Origin: Prorocentrum cordatum
Lineage: Eukaryota > Sar > Dinophyceae > Prorocentrales > Prorocentraceae
Assembly (NCBI GenBank): GCA_963575745.1
Contig: CAUYUJ010020270.1
Coordinates: forward strand, 1 to 64,000
Reading direction: 5' to 3'
Length of the DNA stretch: 64,000 nucleotides
Under the pieces are notes generated by a model. It was given only the letters and a program-made list of their open reading frames with translations. It had not been told where the DNA came from and made no database searches. Below, piece after piece: positions 42,735 to 52,299 of the stretch. Each line of letters begins with the position of its first letter. The first letter of the stretch is position 1. The translations under genes and the position numbers were made by a program.

Positions 42735-43175
42735 AGACCTCCTGGGGGTTCCTTGGGCCGTCGTGGTGCGCTCTTGGGCACCTTTTGGAACCCTCCTTGG
42801 AAAACCTCTCTGGGCCGTCTTGGGGTCCTTCTGGGGCCCCGAGGGGTCGTATTGGAGGTCTCTTAGGACGTCCTGCGGCCTCCTTGGGCCTTCTTGGAGG
42901 CATCTTGGGCCATCTTGAAATCCTAGTGGGCCATCTTGAGGCCCTCAGGGCCGTATTGGGGCAATATTTCGTGCCTCTCGGGCCGTCTCGGGCTAACGGA
43001 AGTCCGAAAAGGCGAGAACCCGAGAATCATTCAACAATCAAAGCAAAAGCAATGGTTGAGACACCTTTGTGGCGGTTCTCCTGGAACTCTTTTGGGCTGG
43101 CCCTGGGCTGTCTCGAGGCCATCTTGAGCCATCTGGGGGGCACCTTGGGACATCTTGGTGGCCTGCATTCGCCGT
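42735..43175 (+). repeat. Degenerate TTGGGCCGTC repeat, block 3
   Basis: The longest block of this repeat: about 18 loose copies of GGGCCGTCTTGG, GGGCCATCTTGAGG and GGACGTCCTGCGG, interrupted near 43000-43080. Confidence 0.65.
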
Positions 43176-43253
43176 CGGGGGAGCCTCGGGAGGGGGACGG
43201 TACACGCAGCCAGGCATTCCGCGAGTTCTTTATTCAGAAGGCCACAAGGTTAC

Positions 43254-43345
43254 ACGAGCCCTACCGGGCAGCATTTGGCATTCTGCCACGACTCCGCGTG
43301 CAAGGGGGCGCGGCAGCGGATACATTGGTTCAGTGTTTGGTTACG
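43254..43345 (+). repeat. Direct repeat, copy 1 of 2
   Basis: GGGCAGCATTTGGCATTCTG and TTCAGTGTTTGGTTACGTTG pair with AGACAGCACTTGGCATTCTA and TTCAGTGTTTAATGTGTTAT at 43618-43705; about 70 percent identity by eye. Confidence 0.5.
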
Positions 43346-43617
43346 TTGGTGCCTGCGGCAAATTCCGCCCCGGCGCCGCCGGCCAGTAGGCTCGGGATGG
43401 AGGGGCGGTGTACGCCACGAGGTGCTGCGAAGAGGGGATGGCGTTAAACGACTTCTCGGCGACGCGGCCATGGGGGAAGGCGGATGGGGCGGGCCCAGAA
43501 GGCCCAGAAGGCCTCGGGCCTTCCGACAAGCTTTCTATGCTTTCTCCGGAGCCCCGCCGCCTTCTGAAAAGGTCTGTCCACTCCCACTTCCCCCTCGGCG
43601 CTCCGCCGATTAGACAA

Positions 43618-43705
43618 ACCATGCCAGACAGCACTTGGCATTCTAACACGCTCAAATCGTGAAGGCACGGCTGCGGATCGCTTTTCAGTGTTTAATGTGT
43701 TATGT
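43618..43705 (+). repeat. Direct repeat, copy 2 of 2
   Basis: Partner of 43254-43345, about 363 bp downstream, next to the start of the non-LTR element. Confidence 0.5.
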
Positions 43706-43740
43706 CTTGCGTTTCACTGCCTTACTTGTTTGAGATTTCT

Positions 43741-43776
43741 CCTTCCTCTTCTTCTTCTTCTTCTTCTTCTTCTCCC
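43741..43776 (+). repeat. (TTC)n microsatellite
   Basis: About ten TTC units just upstream of the non-LTR element. Confidence 0.85.
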
Positions 43777-43989
43777 GGGACGTCATCTTGTCGACTCCAC
43801 CTTAGCCCGACCTCCCGCCACCCACGTGGACAACGTCAGGAAGCGCAGGCTGTTCACCTCCACGCCGACGGTTCTCAACAACAACAACATCATGTTGACT
43901 GTTCCTCTTTATCCTCATCTTACGCTTGTCCGGCTTCTCTTGCGAGATGTTCTTAGGGAAGGCCGAGGTGGAGGTGCCGGCTTGGCGCT

Positions 43990-44790
43990 TGCAGCGTTTG
44001 GGAACATGGAGCGTTCAGGGGCTCCGAGCTCAGTTCGGTGTGAAGCATAACGACTTGTTTAATATGATGTCTGTGCCTGCAGGAAACACATGTTACTGGA
44101 GCCGATTATTTTACTCAAGATGGGTATCCAGTATCCCCCCACAAGGTATCAACGCGGAAACAAGATCTTGGGCAGGTGTAGGTTTCATCGCATCTCCGTG
44201 GATGCGATCAGCGATTGTTGTTTTCAAGGCGAATGGCGATCGTCTTGCGACATTGCGCTTGAAGCCGCATGGCGGTATACTCGCTCTTCCTTCTATGCAC
44301 GCTCCGCACAACGGGGTGAATTTCGACACGAGGCAGACGTTCTACTATTAGCTTGAAAATCTCGTTCGTCCATCCACGGAACACTCGGCGACACATATTA
44401 TCGGGGATGTCAACGCTCGGCTACGCTACGTCAAAGCAGGGGAGGAGGATGTCATCGTAATTTGGAGACGGCAAAGGAGCGGATGCGACGTGGCATTGAA
44501 CAGGCAATTCCTCATGAAGTCTTGCATCGAATGCGACCTCACGATTGCCAGCAGATTCTTGGACCACCCGGACCCATCCAATTCATCACACCGTGATCTT
44601 GGCGTCCTTCCGATGGCAGACATATCCGATTCGAAGGTCCTTCATATTTTCATGGTCTGTGTCACCTCAGAAGTATGCCCAGGAAGAACCATTAAACAGC
44701 AAGCACCGCTTCCTTACAACAGTTCCTATTTCAATCAAGTTTCAAACGCGGAAGTAAACGCATCACGACAAAGGGTCGTTGAATGATTTT
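43990..44790 (+). pseudogene. Endonuclease remnant of non-LTR element 1
   Basis: GTWSVQGLRAQFG (from 44001) corresponds to the N-terminal TWNVRGL motif of APE-type endonucleases, with the catalytic-type Asn changed to Ser. MHAPHNGVNFDTRQTFY (about 44296) matches the YAPH motif, and IIGDVNARL (about 44398) matches GDFNARL. The frame stops at 44351 and resumes. Further parts (SSHRDLGVLP, about 44590) may hold the SDH region. Confidence 0.65.
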
Positions 44791-44799
44791 GGTGCAACG

Positions 44800-45500
44800 T
44801 GCGCATTCCTCAGAGCGTTCACCAACGCTGCCCGTGCAGAATTTCAAGACATGTTCGCTCGACGATGTTGCAAATGACAATGAACCAGCCTTTCAACAAG
44901 CAGCGTGCACTCTATTGGAGAAATCGGCCTTGGACAAGTCAGCGTGCGCTCGACTTCGTTGAAAAGCGGAGGGCTCATCGACAACCCGATAATTTTGAAT
45001 CCGACCAAGAATTGAATGAGATGATCAGCGGTGTTGGCATGTACTTCCGTTAGCAATGGTTTGGAACACATGTTGGCAGAGGTGGTTCGGACGCAGCGCG
45101 ATCCGTACGCAAACCCAGAGGTGCAAACCACAGTACCATCAAAACGCCAGATGGAACGCTGTCATATCCAGCAGAGAACGCGCAAGCCTCATGGCGTACC
45201 ATGTCGAGATACCGCAGTGTCAATGCGACGTCCAGAATTACAGCCAGAAGCTCAAACTCCAAATAACCATACTCAACCTGTGCGCACATACGATTCTACG
45301 ACGGAAGAGCTGCACAAGGTACACGTGTTGCAAACGCCCAAGTTTGGAAAGTTGGTTGGCGCCGACGAGATTCCAAAATTTGTTGGGGAATCGCTGATGT
45401 ACGATAGCGACGCAACTTGCGTCCGATTGATATTATGCATGCAATGTTGGGCTACGGGCTACGGAGGGGACCCCACAATCGTGGAGAACAGCGAAAGTAG
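44800..45500 (+). other. Linker between endonuclease and reverse transcriptase of element 1
   Basis: Frames such as ALYWRNRPWTSQRALDFVEKRR (44900-44970) look like former coding sequence with several stops. No domain named. Confidence 0.4.
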
Positions 45501-45503
45501 TAC

Positions 45504-46700
45504 GTGCTGACAAAAGTGAAGATTCAGCCATTCCCGAGAACTATCGCTGAAGTTCTTTGTTGTCGGTTTGGGCAGCACTCGTACACCAATGGCTATTGGG
45601 CGGGGGGGGTGAAAAACGCACGCGCAACTTACAATATGATTGGGCATGGCACCGCGCACGTTTTCCTGCTTGTGGGGCGCGTGTTCGATGCCGCGCACAT
45701 AAATACTTGTAGTGGGCGTATGGTCTTGATGTTGGATTGGGCAACCGATTTCGGCATAACCAAACTGGTTGCCATGCGCAAAGCATTAGAACTATTCCTG
45801 TCATTTAATGACGTCGGCGGCAGGATTTGGTCAAGAGATCTTGTTCGCTCCTGCACTATCGTGGGCTATGCGGAAAACTTTCTGGAAGGAGCCCGAAATA
45901 CTTGACTGCGCAGGGATGCCCGTTGTCGTTCTACTTGTTCATTGGAGTCCAGACGATCATGATGCATGACCGTGTCGGTTCATTATGTATTGGGCCCGGG
46001 TTTGGCCATGCGGTTTCCCAAGACATGTTGTATGCCGACGATGCATTCGTCGACCACGACATCAAATTTTCACGCTATCTGAACCGCAACCGTTAAACAA
46101 GGGCGCAACCACGGGTTGGAGTTCCCTTGGGGCAAAACGATTCAGCTACAGATCTCGACATTCACAGAAAGTACAGAACGAGATGGTAGTGCCATGAAGA
46201 CTGCGAGACGCAGTGTACTTGGGAGGTTTGGTGGCGTGCGACGGTGCAGTTACAACTGGGATGCCCAGGAAAGTGGGTGAAGGAGCCGGAGCCTTCAAGC
46301 AGCTTTGCAAGTTGCGGTTCTGGATGAAAGCAACAATACATGATCTACGACAGAGAGGCCGTGACCAAACTTCTCTACGTCTTAGGGTTTGCGATTGCTG
46401 CTCAAGGCTGACCTGTCTCGTTTGGACGCTTTGCGTTACAAGAGGCGGAAGCGCACTATTGGCATACATTCGGCATGGTATCTAGAGTGAGTAACGCGAA
46501 CGTTTGTCTGACATGTTCAGCGGTGCCGTTGATGAAGACGCTTCTTTCTAGCAGCGTGAAGTTGAACAAAAAGATAGATAAGCTTGGCGCGCGCTTACTT
46601 GTAAAACGTGTGTTTGCTTGCGCAAACGAGTCTCAGAGGCTGGCCTGCGCACCGCGAGAGAGCCGACCCCGTCAGCAATGCGCAAAGCTTTTTCAACAGC
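45504..46700 (+). pseudogene. Reverse transcriptase remnant of non-LTR element 1
   Basis: Blocks in order: RMVLMLDWATDFG (motif A, about 45718; the family usually has LDWxKAFD), AQGCPLSFYLFIGVQTIMMH (motif B, about 45909), SQDMLYADDAF (motif C with the catalytic YADD, about 46016-46048), then LEFPWGKTIQLQIST in another frame (about 46118), VYLGGLVACDG (about 46210), and finally SRVSNANVCLTCSAVPLMKT (about 46478). At least four frame changes. Confidence 0.75.
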
Positions 46701-47167
46701 TGACCCAACAGTTTCAGATTGCATTCTCAACGTCCCCTTTTCTCCATCATTCCTCCTCCCCCGCCCTTCCTCCTCCCGTTCTACTCAGAACTCGCATTCT
46801 CCATGGGCTGCCAATCTTACCACTCATTGTGCCCCCGCGTCCCTTTGGAGGCTTGGGTGTGTGGTGGTGGCTGAAAATGCGTGTCTCATCTTCCCCCTCC
46901 CCGTACCGCCAGAACCAGGTTGCCCGCGGCTGGCTGTCAAGTGCTACTGTCGCGTCCCATTCTCATGCAACAGTATCGCCCAACCCGCATAATACGGATG
47001 CTGTGTGAATGGGCGACATCGTGGAGTGCCCTTGGGGAAATCACGCCGCCCTCGGAGACCCACCCCTTCGATGTATTATTCAACCTGACTTCGTCCCCCC
47101 GGAAAGGAAAATACATAAGTTATAGCTCCGAAAGTGTATGGCTATGCCGCGTCACCATCAATTGTCG

Positions 47168-47306
47168 GTGTTCCGCGCGGGTTTTTTTTGATCGGCGCCA
47201 GGTCGTTCGATTTGGCGGCGCCTCCGGCGCCGCCCTTGGCACGCTCCGCGTTCCAGGAAAGGGGGTCCAGCGGCGATTTATGAAGTCCGCGCGGAATTCC
47301 GAAGGT
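47168..47306. mobile_element. Foldback MITE, copy 1
   Basis: Left arm GTGTTCCGCGCGGGTTTTTT-GATCGGCGCC and right arm GGCGATTTATGAAGTCCGCGCGGAATTCC are imperfect reverse complements around a GGCGGCGCCTCCGGCGCCGCC core, itself a palindrome. It shares arms with the copies at 47616, 60117 and 60525. Confidence 0.6.
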
Positions 47307-47615
47307 TTGTGTTTATGCAGGTGTTATGTGTCTCTCGTCCTAAACATTCCCCACCCTCCTTCCCCGCGCAGTTGATAACGTCGAGCCATTCCCCCGGCGA
47401 AGACGACGACGACCTCGTCCAGGCAGCCGCCGCCCCGCGTTCTTGCTGCAGCCTCTTTTTATCCACAGGCTCTCAAGGGTGTGGGCGTCCTGCAGAATTG
47501 GACGTTGTCCTCCCATGGTTTGGGACTGTCCGAAAGGGGTGTGGATTCGAGCAAGCTTTCACTGAAGTTGGCACGAGCTTTAAGCCGAAGAAGAAGAAAA
47601 ATCTTCATCAAAAGT

Positions 47616-47741
47616 CACGTTCGAAGGTCCGCGCGGATTTCATGGATCGGACCTGGGACCCCTGGCGGTGCCGCCAGCGCCGCTTGTTCGGGGGGACCAG
47701 CGCCGATCCAAAACACCCGCGCGGACCTCCGAACGCTCATG
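47616..47741. mobile_element. Foldback MITE, copy 2 (best preserved)
   Basis: Arms of about 48 bp, CACGTTCGAAGGTCCGCGCG at the left and the reverse complement of CGCGCGGACCTCCGAACGCT at the right, about 80 percent paired. Core is TGGCGGTGCCGCCAGCG. No ORF of its own. Confidence 0.7.
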
Positions 47742-47779
47742 TTTATGTATGCAGCTGGTTGTTCCTCTAATGGCTTTTA

Positions 47780-48415
47780 TGTTGGATGTTGATCACTCCC
47801 ACTTGTCAATGTGTCGCGCTTTCAATTCTTCGTCTACTTGAGATTTGTGCTGGGGTAAGGTCTGCGATTTCAGGTTTCGACTTCGATCTGTTCCATGCTG
47901 CCGAGACCGTGGCAAAGTGCAACGCTCCAAAGTGTCCTCAGAGCGATGGGTAAGTGCATCCTTGGGCGCCGCTCATGCTTCTCCCCCAGTGGCATGAGCG
48001 CGGATATCCCAGCTGAGGCGATGCTGAGTGGGCAGGCGAGGGAGACTTTGCTTGGCCAGTTGCGCCATCGCGCACATCCGCCATCCGCGGTGTAGGTTGG
48101 GGTCCGTAGTGGGGCTTGCGGCTGGGCCGTTGCGGAGGAGGGTGCGGGGGGCATCGATTCCCGTTTGAACACGACGGTTCCCGCAAGATGATGGACCCCC
48201 TGACCCCTTCTGTTGGGTCGGATGCAAGAGGGGGAATAGGGAGACGAGTTGCTACGAAACCTGCCGCGTGCAGCTGGTTTCGGCTCCGCCGCTGAGAGCG
48301 CCCATCTGGAGGCTGGATCCAGCCTTCAAGAGCGGTCTGAGAACGGCCCAGGATGAAACACCGGACTTGATGAAGGAGTGCAAGTGACGATCGTCGTTTG
48401 CACCCCTTCAGCAAG
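47780..48415. other. Spacer, nothing recognised
   Basis: Mixed composition, no supported gene on either strand. Confidence 0.4.
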
Positions 48416-48417
48416 TC

Positions 48418-48535
48418 CGGTTGGTTGGAGATCGTGTGGTTGGAGATCGTCGACGTGTGGTTGGAGATCGTGTGGTTGGAGATCGGTGTTTGCGCCCCTT
48501 TAGCACGAGTGTTTGGAGATCGTCGACGATCTCTA
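48418..48535 (+). repeat. GGTTGGAGATCGTGT tandem repeat with palindrome
   Basis: Five units of about 15 bp; GAGATCGTCGACGATCTC (about 48516-48533) is a perfect 18-bp palindrome formed within a unit variant. Confidence 0.8.
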
Positions 48536-48689
48536 ACCGCAACATGGACGTCAGCGTTAAGCCCCTTCTGGCCTGCGGGCCGCAGCCCCTGACCCGGGCC
48601 GAGGGGGCACTACGTCTCTGCTGGCCGATCCTAGCTGTCTCCGCTTTGCCAGGGCGGCGGGCGCGGCGCGTGAAAGGCCACAAAGCGTG

Positions 48690-48765
48690 CAGAGAGGAGG
48701 AAAAGGAGGGGGAGGAGGAGGAGGAGGAGGAGGAGGAGGAGGAGGAGGAGGAGGAGGAGACGAAG
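48690..48765 (+). repeat. (GGA)n microsatellite
   Basis: About 20 GGA units. Leu- and Glu-rich ORFs across it are artefacts. Confidence 0.9.
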
Positions 48766-49106
48766 CGACAGGGTAGAGAACAGGGTGGCGACACGCAGAA
48801 GGGGTCGAGAGGTCCAGAGTCCCAAGCATCGTGACATTTGGAGCGCCAGATGCATGGGTCCGACCCGAGCTTTGGAGTCCATCTCCGCTGCCAGACGGCA
48901 CGCGGGCCGTCAGGAAGACCATCCAGTCATGGTTTCTGGATGGCCTCGGTCTCATGGTGAAGAGGAGGAAAGGGAGTCCGACAGCGCCAGCCACTGCTTT
49001 GTCTTCGCTTCTCGGCAACGCTGGGTGTTCAAAGTTTTTCCTGTGCCGTGTTGTGTCGCACGCGTCCAGAGCATGCTGGATGGTTTGTCGGTGGGGCTGT
49101 GTAGGA

Positions 49107-49262
49107 GGAGGAGGAGGAGGAGGAGGAGGAGGAGGAGGAGGAGGAGGAGGAGGGGGAGGGGGAGGAGGAAGCGGCGAGCGAAGTATGAGTGAGGTAGGAG
49201 CGGAGCCCGAGTGTCGTGAAGAAGGCGAGGGAGTGAGGAGGAGGAGGAGGAGGAGGAGGAGG
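49107..49262 (+). repeat. (GGA)n microsatellites, two blocks
   Basis: 49107-49160 and 49236-49262, separated by non-repetitive sequence. Confidence 0.9.
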
Positions 49263-49299
49263 CATCTATGCCCATCGGTCGTTGGAAGTAGGTATTCAT

Positions 49300-50700
49300 T
49301 CATTCCCAGGTCCCAATCTAGTGTTGGCGCCTTCCAATTTCAAGTGTCGACCAATTCTCCCCCAGGCCTCCTCTTCAGGGGCGGTTGGAAACCCAATCAG
49401 CTTTCAACGCCTGTCCGCTTCATGTCTCTGCCCATCTATTCCGACCCATGGGTAGTGTTGTCCGAGTGGTGCGGAAGATGAGCGGAAGAGAGGGCCACGG
49501 GCCCTCCTCCTCCCTCTCCTCCTTCCTGGACCCCGACACGTCTGCGCAGATCCTGCCCCTGGAGGCAATCCTGGCAAACCTTGCATCCCTTCTCGATGTT
49601 TTGCGCTACCGGGGACTGGCGCTCGGCAGCGCGCCCCAGAGGGAAGGCAGGGGGGACGGGCCCAGTCGGAAAGCTCAGGGGGCCTCCGGCCTTGCATCAC
49701 GCCTCGGCACGCCGCCGAGCGAAGGAGCGAAGTGGGGGCGTGGACACGGCTCGGGCATCTGGAGGCCCCTCCCCTGGCGGGCAGAGCGGGGGGGCGGCAG
49801 CGGAGGCATGGATCGAGCGTCGATCGCCGACTCTTCCTCCTCCGACCCTGGCAGGGGCCAGGTCGCGGTGACCCCAGATAGCTTGCTTCTCAGCCGCGCC
49901 CAGCCGCGGCGACTGTGACTGACAGTGGCAGCGGCGACCTCGACGGTGACGACATCCGGTCAAAGTAGGTCCCAGGACGCTCGGGGATCGACCCTGGTCA
50001 GTCTTACGAGCCGCGTCCAGCCTCGGCGACGAGACGCTGAGGCCAGAATTAAACATATCTTTGGAACCGATGTCACAGTACCTCAGGAGGCTTTGGATAG
50101 GGATGGTATTCTCGGACCCCTTGGGGGGGACTCAAACATTTCCATGTCCTTTGCCTCCCCAGGTCCTGGGACATCGATTCTCCAGCAGGTTCATGCATAT
50201 ACGGTAGGTTCCGGTCGTGTCGATGAGGCTGCGACTCTGTCGCGGTCCGCTCGGCGTCCAGAACAGAGGCCGGGGTCGTCAGGATACGAACCTGGGGTAA
50301 GTTCATGTTTCGGAGGGAAGCCTTGGACATGCTCCAAAGACTTCCGAAGCGGCGGCGGCGACGACCCCGACCGCCGCCGACAGGAGGGGAAGCGCACCTC
50401 GCAGGGGTCCGCCCTGCCGCCGCCGCCGCCCTCGCCCCTCCCCAGACACCTGGCGCTCCGATGTCCTTGGTGCGTGGGCCCCCAGACCTCTCCTTGGGGA
50501 CGTCCAAGAGTCCAAGAGGGAGGTGAGGACGAGGTATATGTGTTTGTGTCTGTGTTTGTGTCTGTGTCTGTGTATGTGAGTTTTGCAAACGCAAAATGCC
50601 CGTGTGCAGGAGCTCCGAACCCAACCCTCGAGGAGGCGTCAGTTTTTTTTTTCAGGCGTGTGCATACCTTCCCTCGATCTGTCCTTACCGTTCACCAATC
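49300..50700. other. Interval without a supported gene
   Basis: Long frames occur (for example 49925-51376), but they are Ser/Pro/Arg-rich and run antisense or out of frame to the Cys-rich repeats downstream. Contains TGTGTCTGTGTT repeats at 50538-50577. Confidence 0.4.
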
Positions 50701-50720
50701 CAGTTTCCTGTTCTGTTCAG

Positions 50721-51735
50721 GACACGCCGTGCCCGTTCGGCAGTTCGGGCTGCAATGGCCTCGGGGCGGGCTCAGCGCCGACGTCGACGCTGGCGCGCCC
50801 AGCCGGGTTGACGAACCCACATACACCTCGCGGCGAAGGGCATCAACACCACCGAGCCGATCGTCTACGTCTCCAAACGCCCTGGCCAGCGCCGTTCCGA
50901 GGGCATCAACAACACCGATGCCTATGTCTCCAGCCGCACCGGCCAGCGCTGCTTCGTGGGCATCAATTCCCGCGAGCAGACCGTCCACGACTCCAGCTGC
51001 CCCGGCGAGTGTTGCTTCGAGGACACGCCGTTCCAGCAAGGCAACGTGGGTTGCGATGGCTTCGACGTGTGGCCGACGCCGGCGCGCCTGGTCCAGGTTG
51101 CCGTGTCCACCACCACTGACAAGGGCAAACTGGTGGAGGGCATTCAGACCGCTCAGCCGTTCGTCTACGTCTCCAGCTGCCTTGGTCAGTGCTCCGAGGG
51201 TATCAATGCCGCCGAGCCGGCCGTCTGCGTCTGCAGCTGCCCTGCCCAGTGATGCTGGTTCGAGGGCACGCCTTGCCGCTACTGCGACGTGGGCTTTGGC
51301 CTCAGCTCGTGCTCAGCGCCGGCGCAGACGCCCGTGCGCATGGTTCAATTCGGTGAGCCCACCAAAACCGATGTGAGCAAAGTGGTGGATGACATCAACA
51401 CCTCCAAGCCTTTCGCCTACCTGTCCAGCTGCCCCAGCCAGTGCTGCTTCGGGGGCATCAACCCCGCTGTGCCCATGGTTACGATTCCAGCTGTCCCGGC
51501 CAGTGCTGTTCCGAGGGCGCGCCGTGATGGTAATCAACGCGTGCTGCTGGGCAGCCCGCAGCATGATCACCAGGGTCAGCCCATCCCCGCCGTGCGGGTG
51601 CAGTTCGCCGTCAGCAGCGCATTCTGGCATCAGCATAGTCCGGGTTCGCTCGTTGCAATGTCGCACCTCCGAATGACGGCGAGCATTGAATTCCTCGGGC
51701 GCCCGTGGTGGCGAAAGTGGCTGGTCTGCAAGTGA
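50721..51735 (+). pseudogene. Tandem Cys-rich repeat protein, broken
   Basis: Three units of about 243-301 bp begin at 50721, 51022 and 51265, each opening with (E/Q)(D/G)TP(C/F) and ending CPGxCCFE or similar. Within units, shorter subrepeats read GINxxEPxVYVSSCPGQC. From about 50839 to 51735 one frame is open except for a TGA at 51250-51252, placed where other units have a Cys codon (CAG-TGC). The first half of unit 1 is in a different frame. A good acceptor (TTCCTGTTCTGTTCAG) precedes 50721, so this could be an internal exon. The many paired Cys suggest a secreted or surface protein, by inference; no named domain. Confidence 0.5.
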
Positions 51736-52007
51736 TGGAGCGCCACCCCAGGCTTGGCTCAAGCACGGTCACGTTGCTTCCCGCACGCGTGTGTTTGCGA
51801 GTAGCGTCGGCTTCTCCTTTTGCAGACTGCCGATTCGTTGCTTTTGGCGACATTGTGCATCTTGTCGTTTTGCACCGTTTGAATGTTTATTTCGACTGTC
51901 TGACTCACAGTGCTTCTCGGTGATCTGCCGTGACGGAAGTGGCTGCTCTGCGAGAGTTTGAGCGCCGGCCCAGGCTTGGCCCAGTCAGGTTGTTCCCGCG
52001 CGCTTGC
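51711..52007 (+). repeat. Tandem duplication, period about 222 bp
   Basis: GAAAGTGGCTGGTCTGCAAG and GAGCGCCACCCCAGGCTTGG at 51713 recur as GGAAGTGGCTGCTCTGCGAG and GAGCGCCGGCCCAGGCTTGG at 51935; about 75 percent identity over 75 bp. Confidence 0.55.
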
Positions 52008-52156
52008 ATGGATTCCGGCAAGGTCGCTTCAGTTTTTATGTTTAGTTGCGCAGGCTAATAGTCCTCTGCATTTTGAAAAATTCAGACCGCGGTTCATTGC
52101 ACGAGTTGGCTTGTTGCATGTCGGACGCTCGAGATGCGTTGGATTTGCCTGCTGCG

Positions 52157-52173
52157 TATATATATATATACAC

Positions 52174-52206
<33 letters not shown>
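52157..52206 (+). repeat. (TA)n microsatellite
   Basis: About 22 TA units with three CA interruptions. Confidence 0.9.
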
Positions 52207-52261
52207 GCGCGTCCTCGTCGCCGCCCCCACATGCCCTCGCCTTCTTTCACATCGGCCGCAT

Positions 52262-52263
<2 letters not shown>

Positions 52264-52297
<34 letters not shown>
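52264..52297 (+). repeat. Poly(C) tract
   Basis: Over 30 consecutive C, the longest C homopolymer in the window. Length may be unreliable in an assembly. Confidence 0.9.
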
Positions 52298-52298
<1 letters not shown>

Positions 52299-52299
52299 C

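Larger units (their letters stand above)
43960..46720 (+). mobile_element. Decayed non-LTR (LINE-like) retrotransposon 1
   Basis: An apurinic-endonuclease-like part followed by a reverse transcriptase part, both plus strand, with many stops and frame changes over about 2.7 kb. No poly(A) tail or target-site duplication was identified. Composition is closer to AT-GC balance than the surrounding GC-rich DNA. Confidence 0.7.

Noticed and set aside
49925-51376. 483-codon ORF
   Set aside because: Ser/Pro/Ala-rich reading in the wrong frame over the Cys-rich repeats and low-complexity sequence upstream.
51750-51772. CAGGCTTGGCTCAAG as a spliced-leader relict
   Set aside because: Only about 13 of 21 positions match, and the duplicated copy 222 bp downstream does not keep it.
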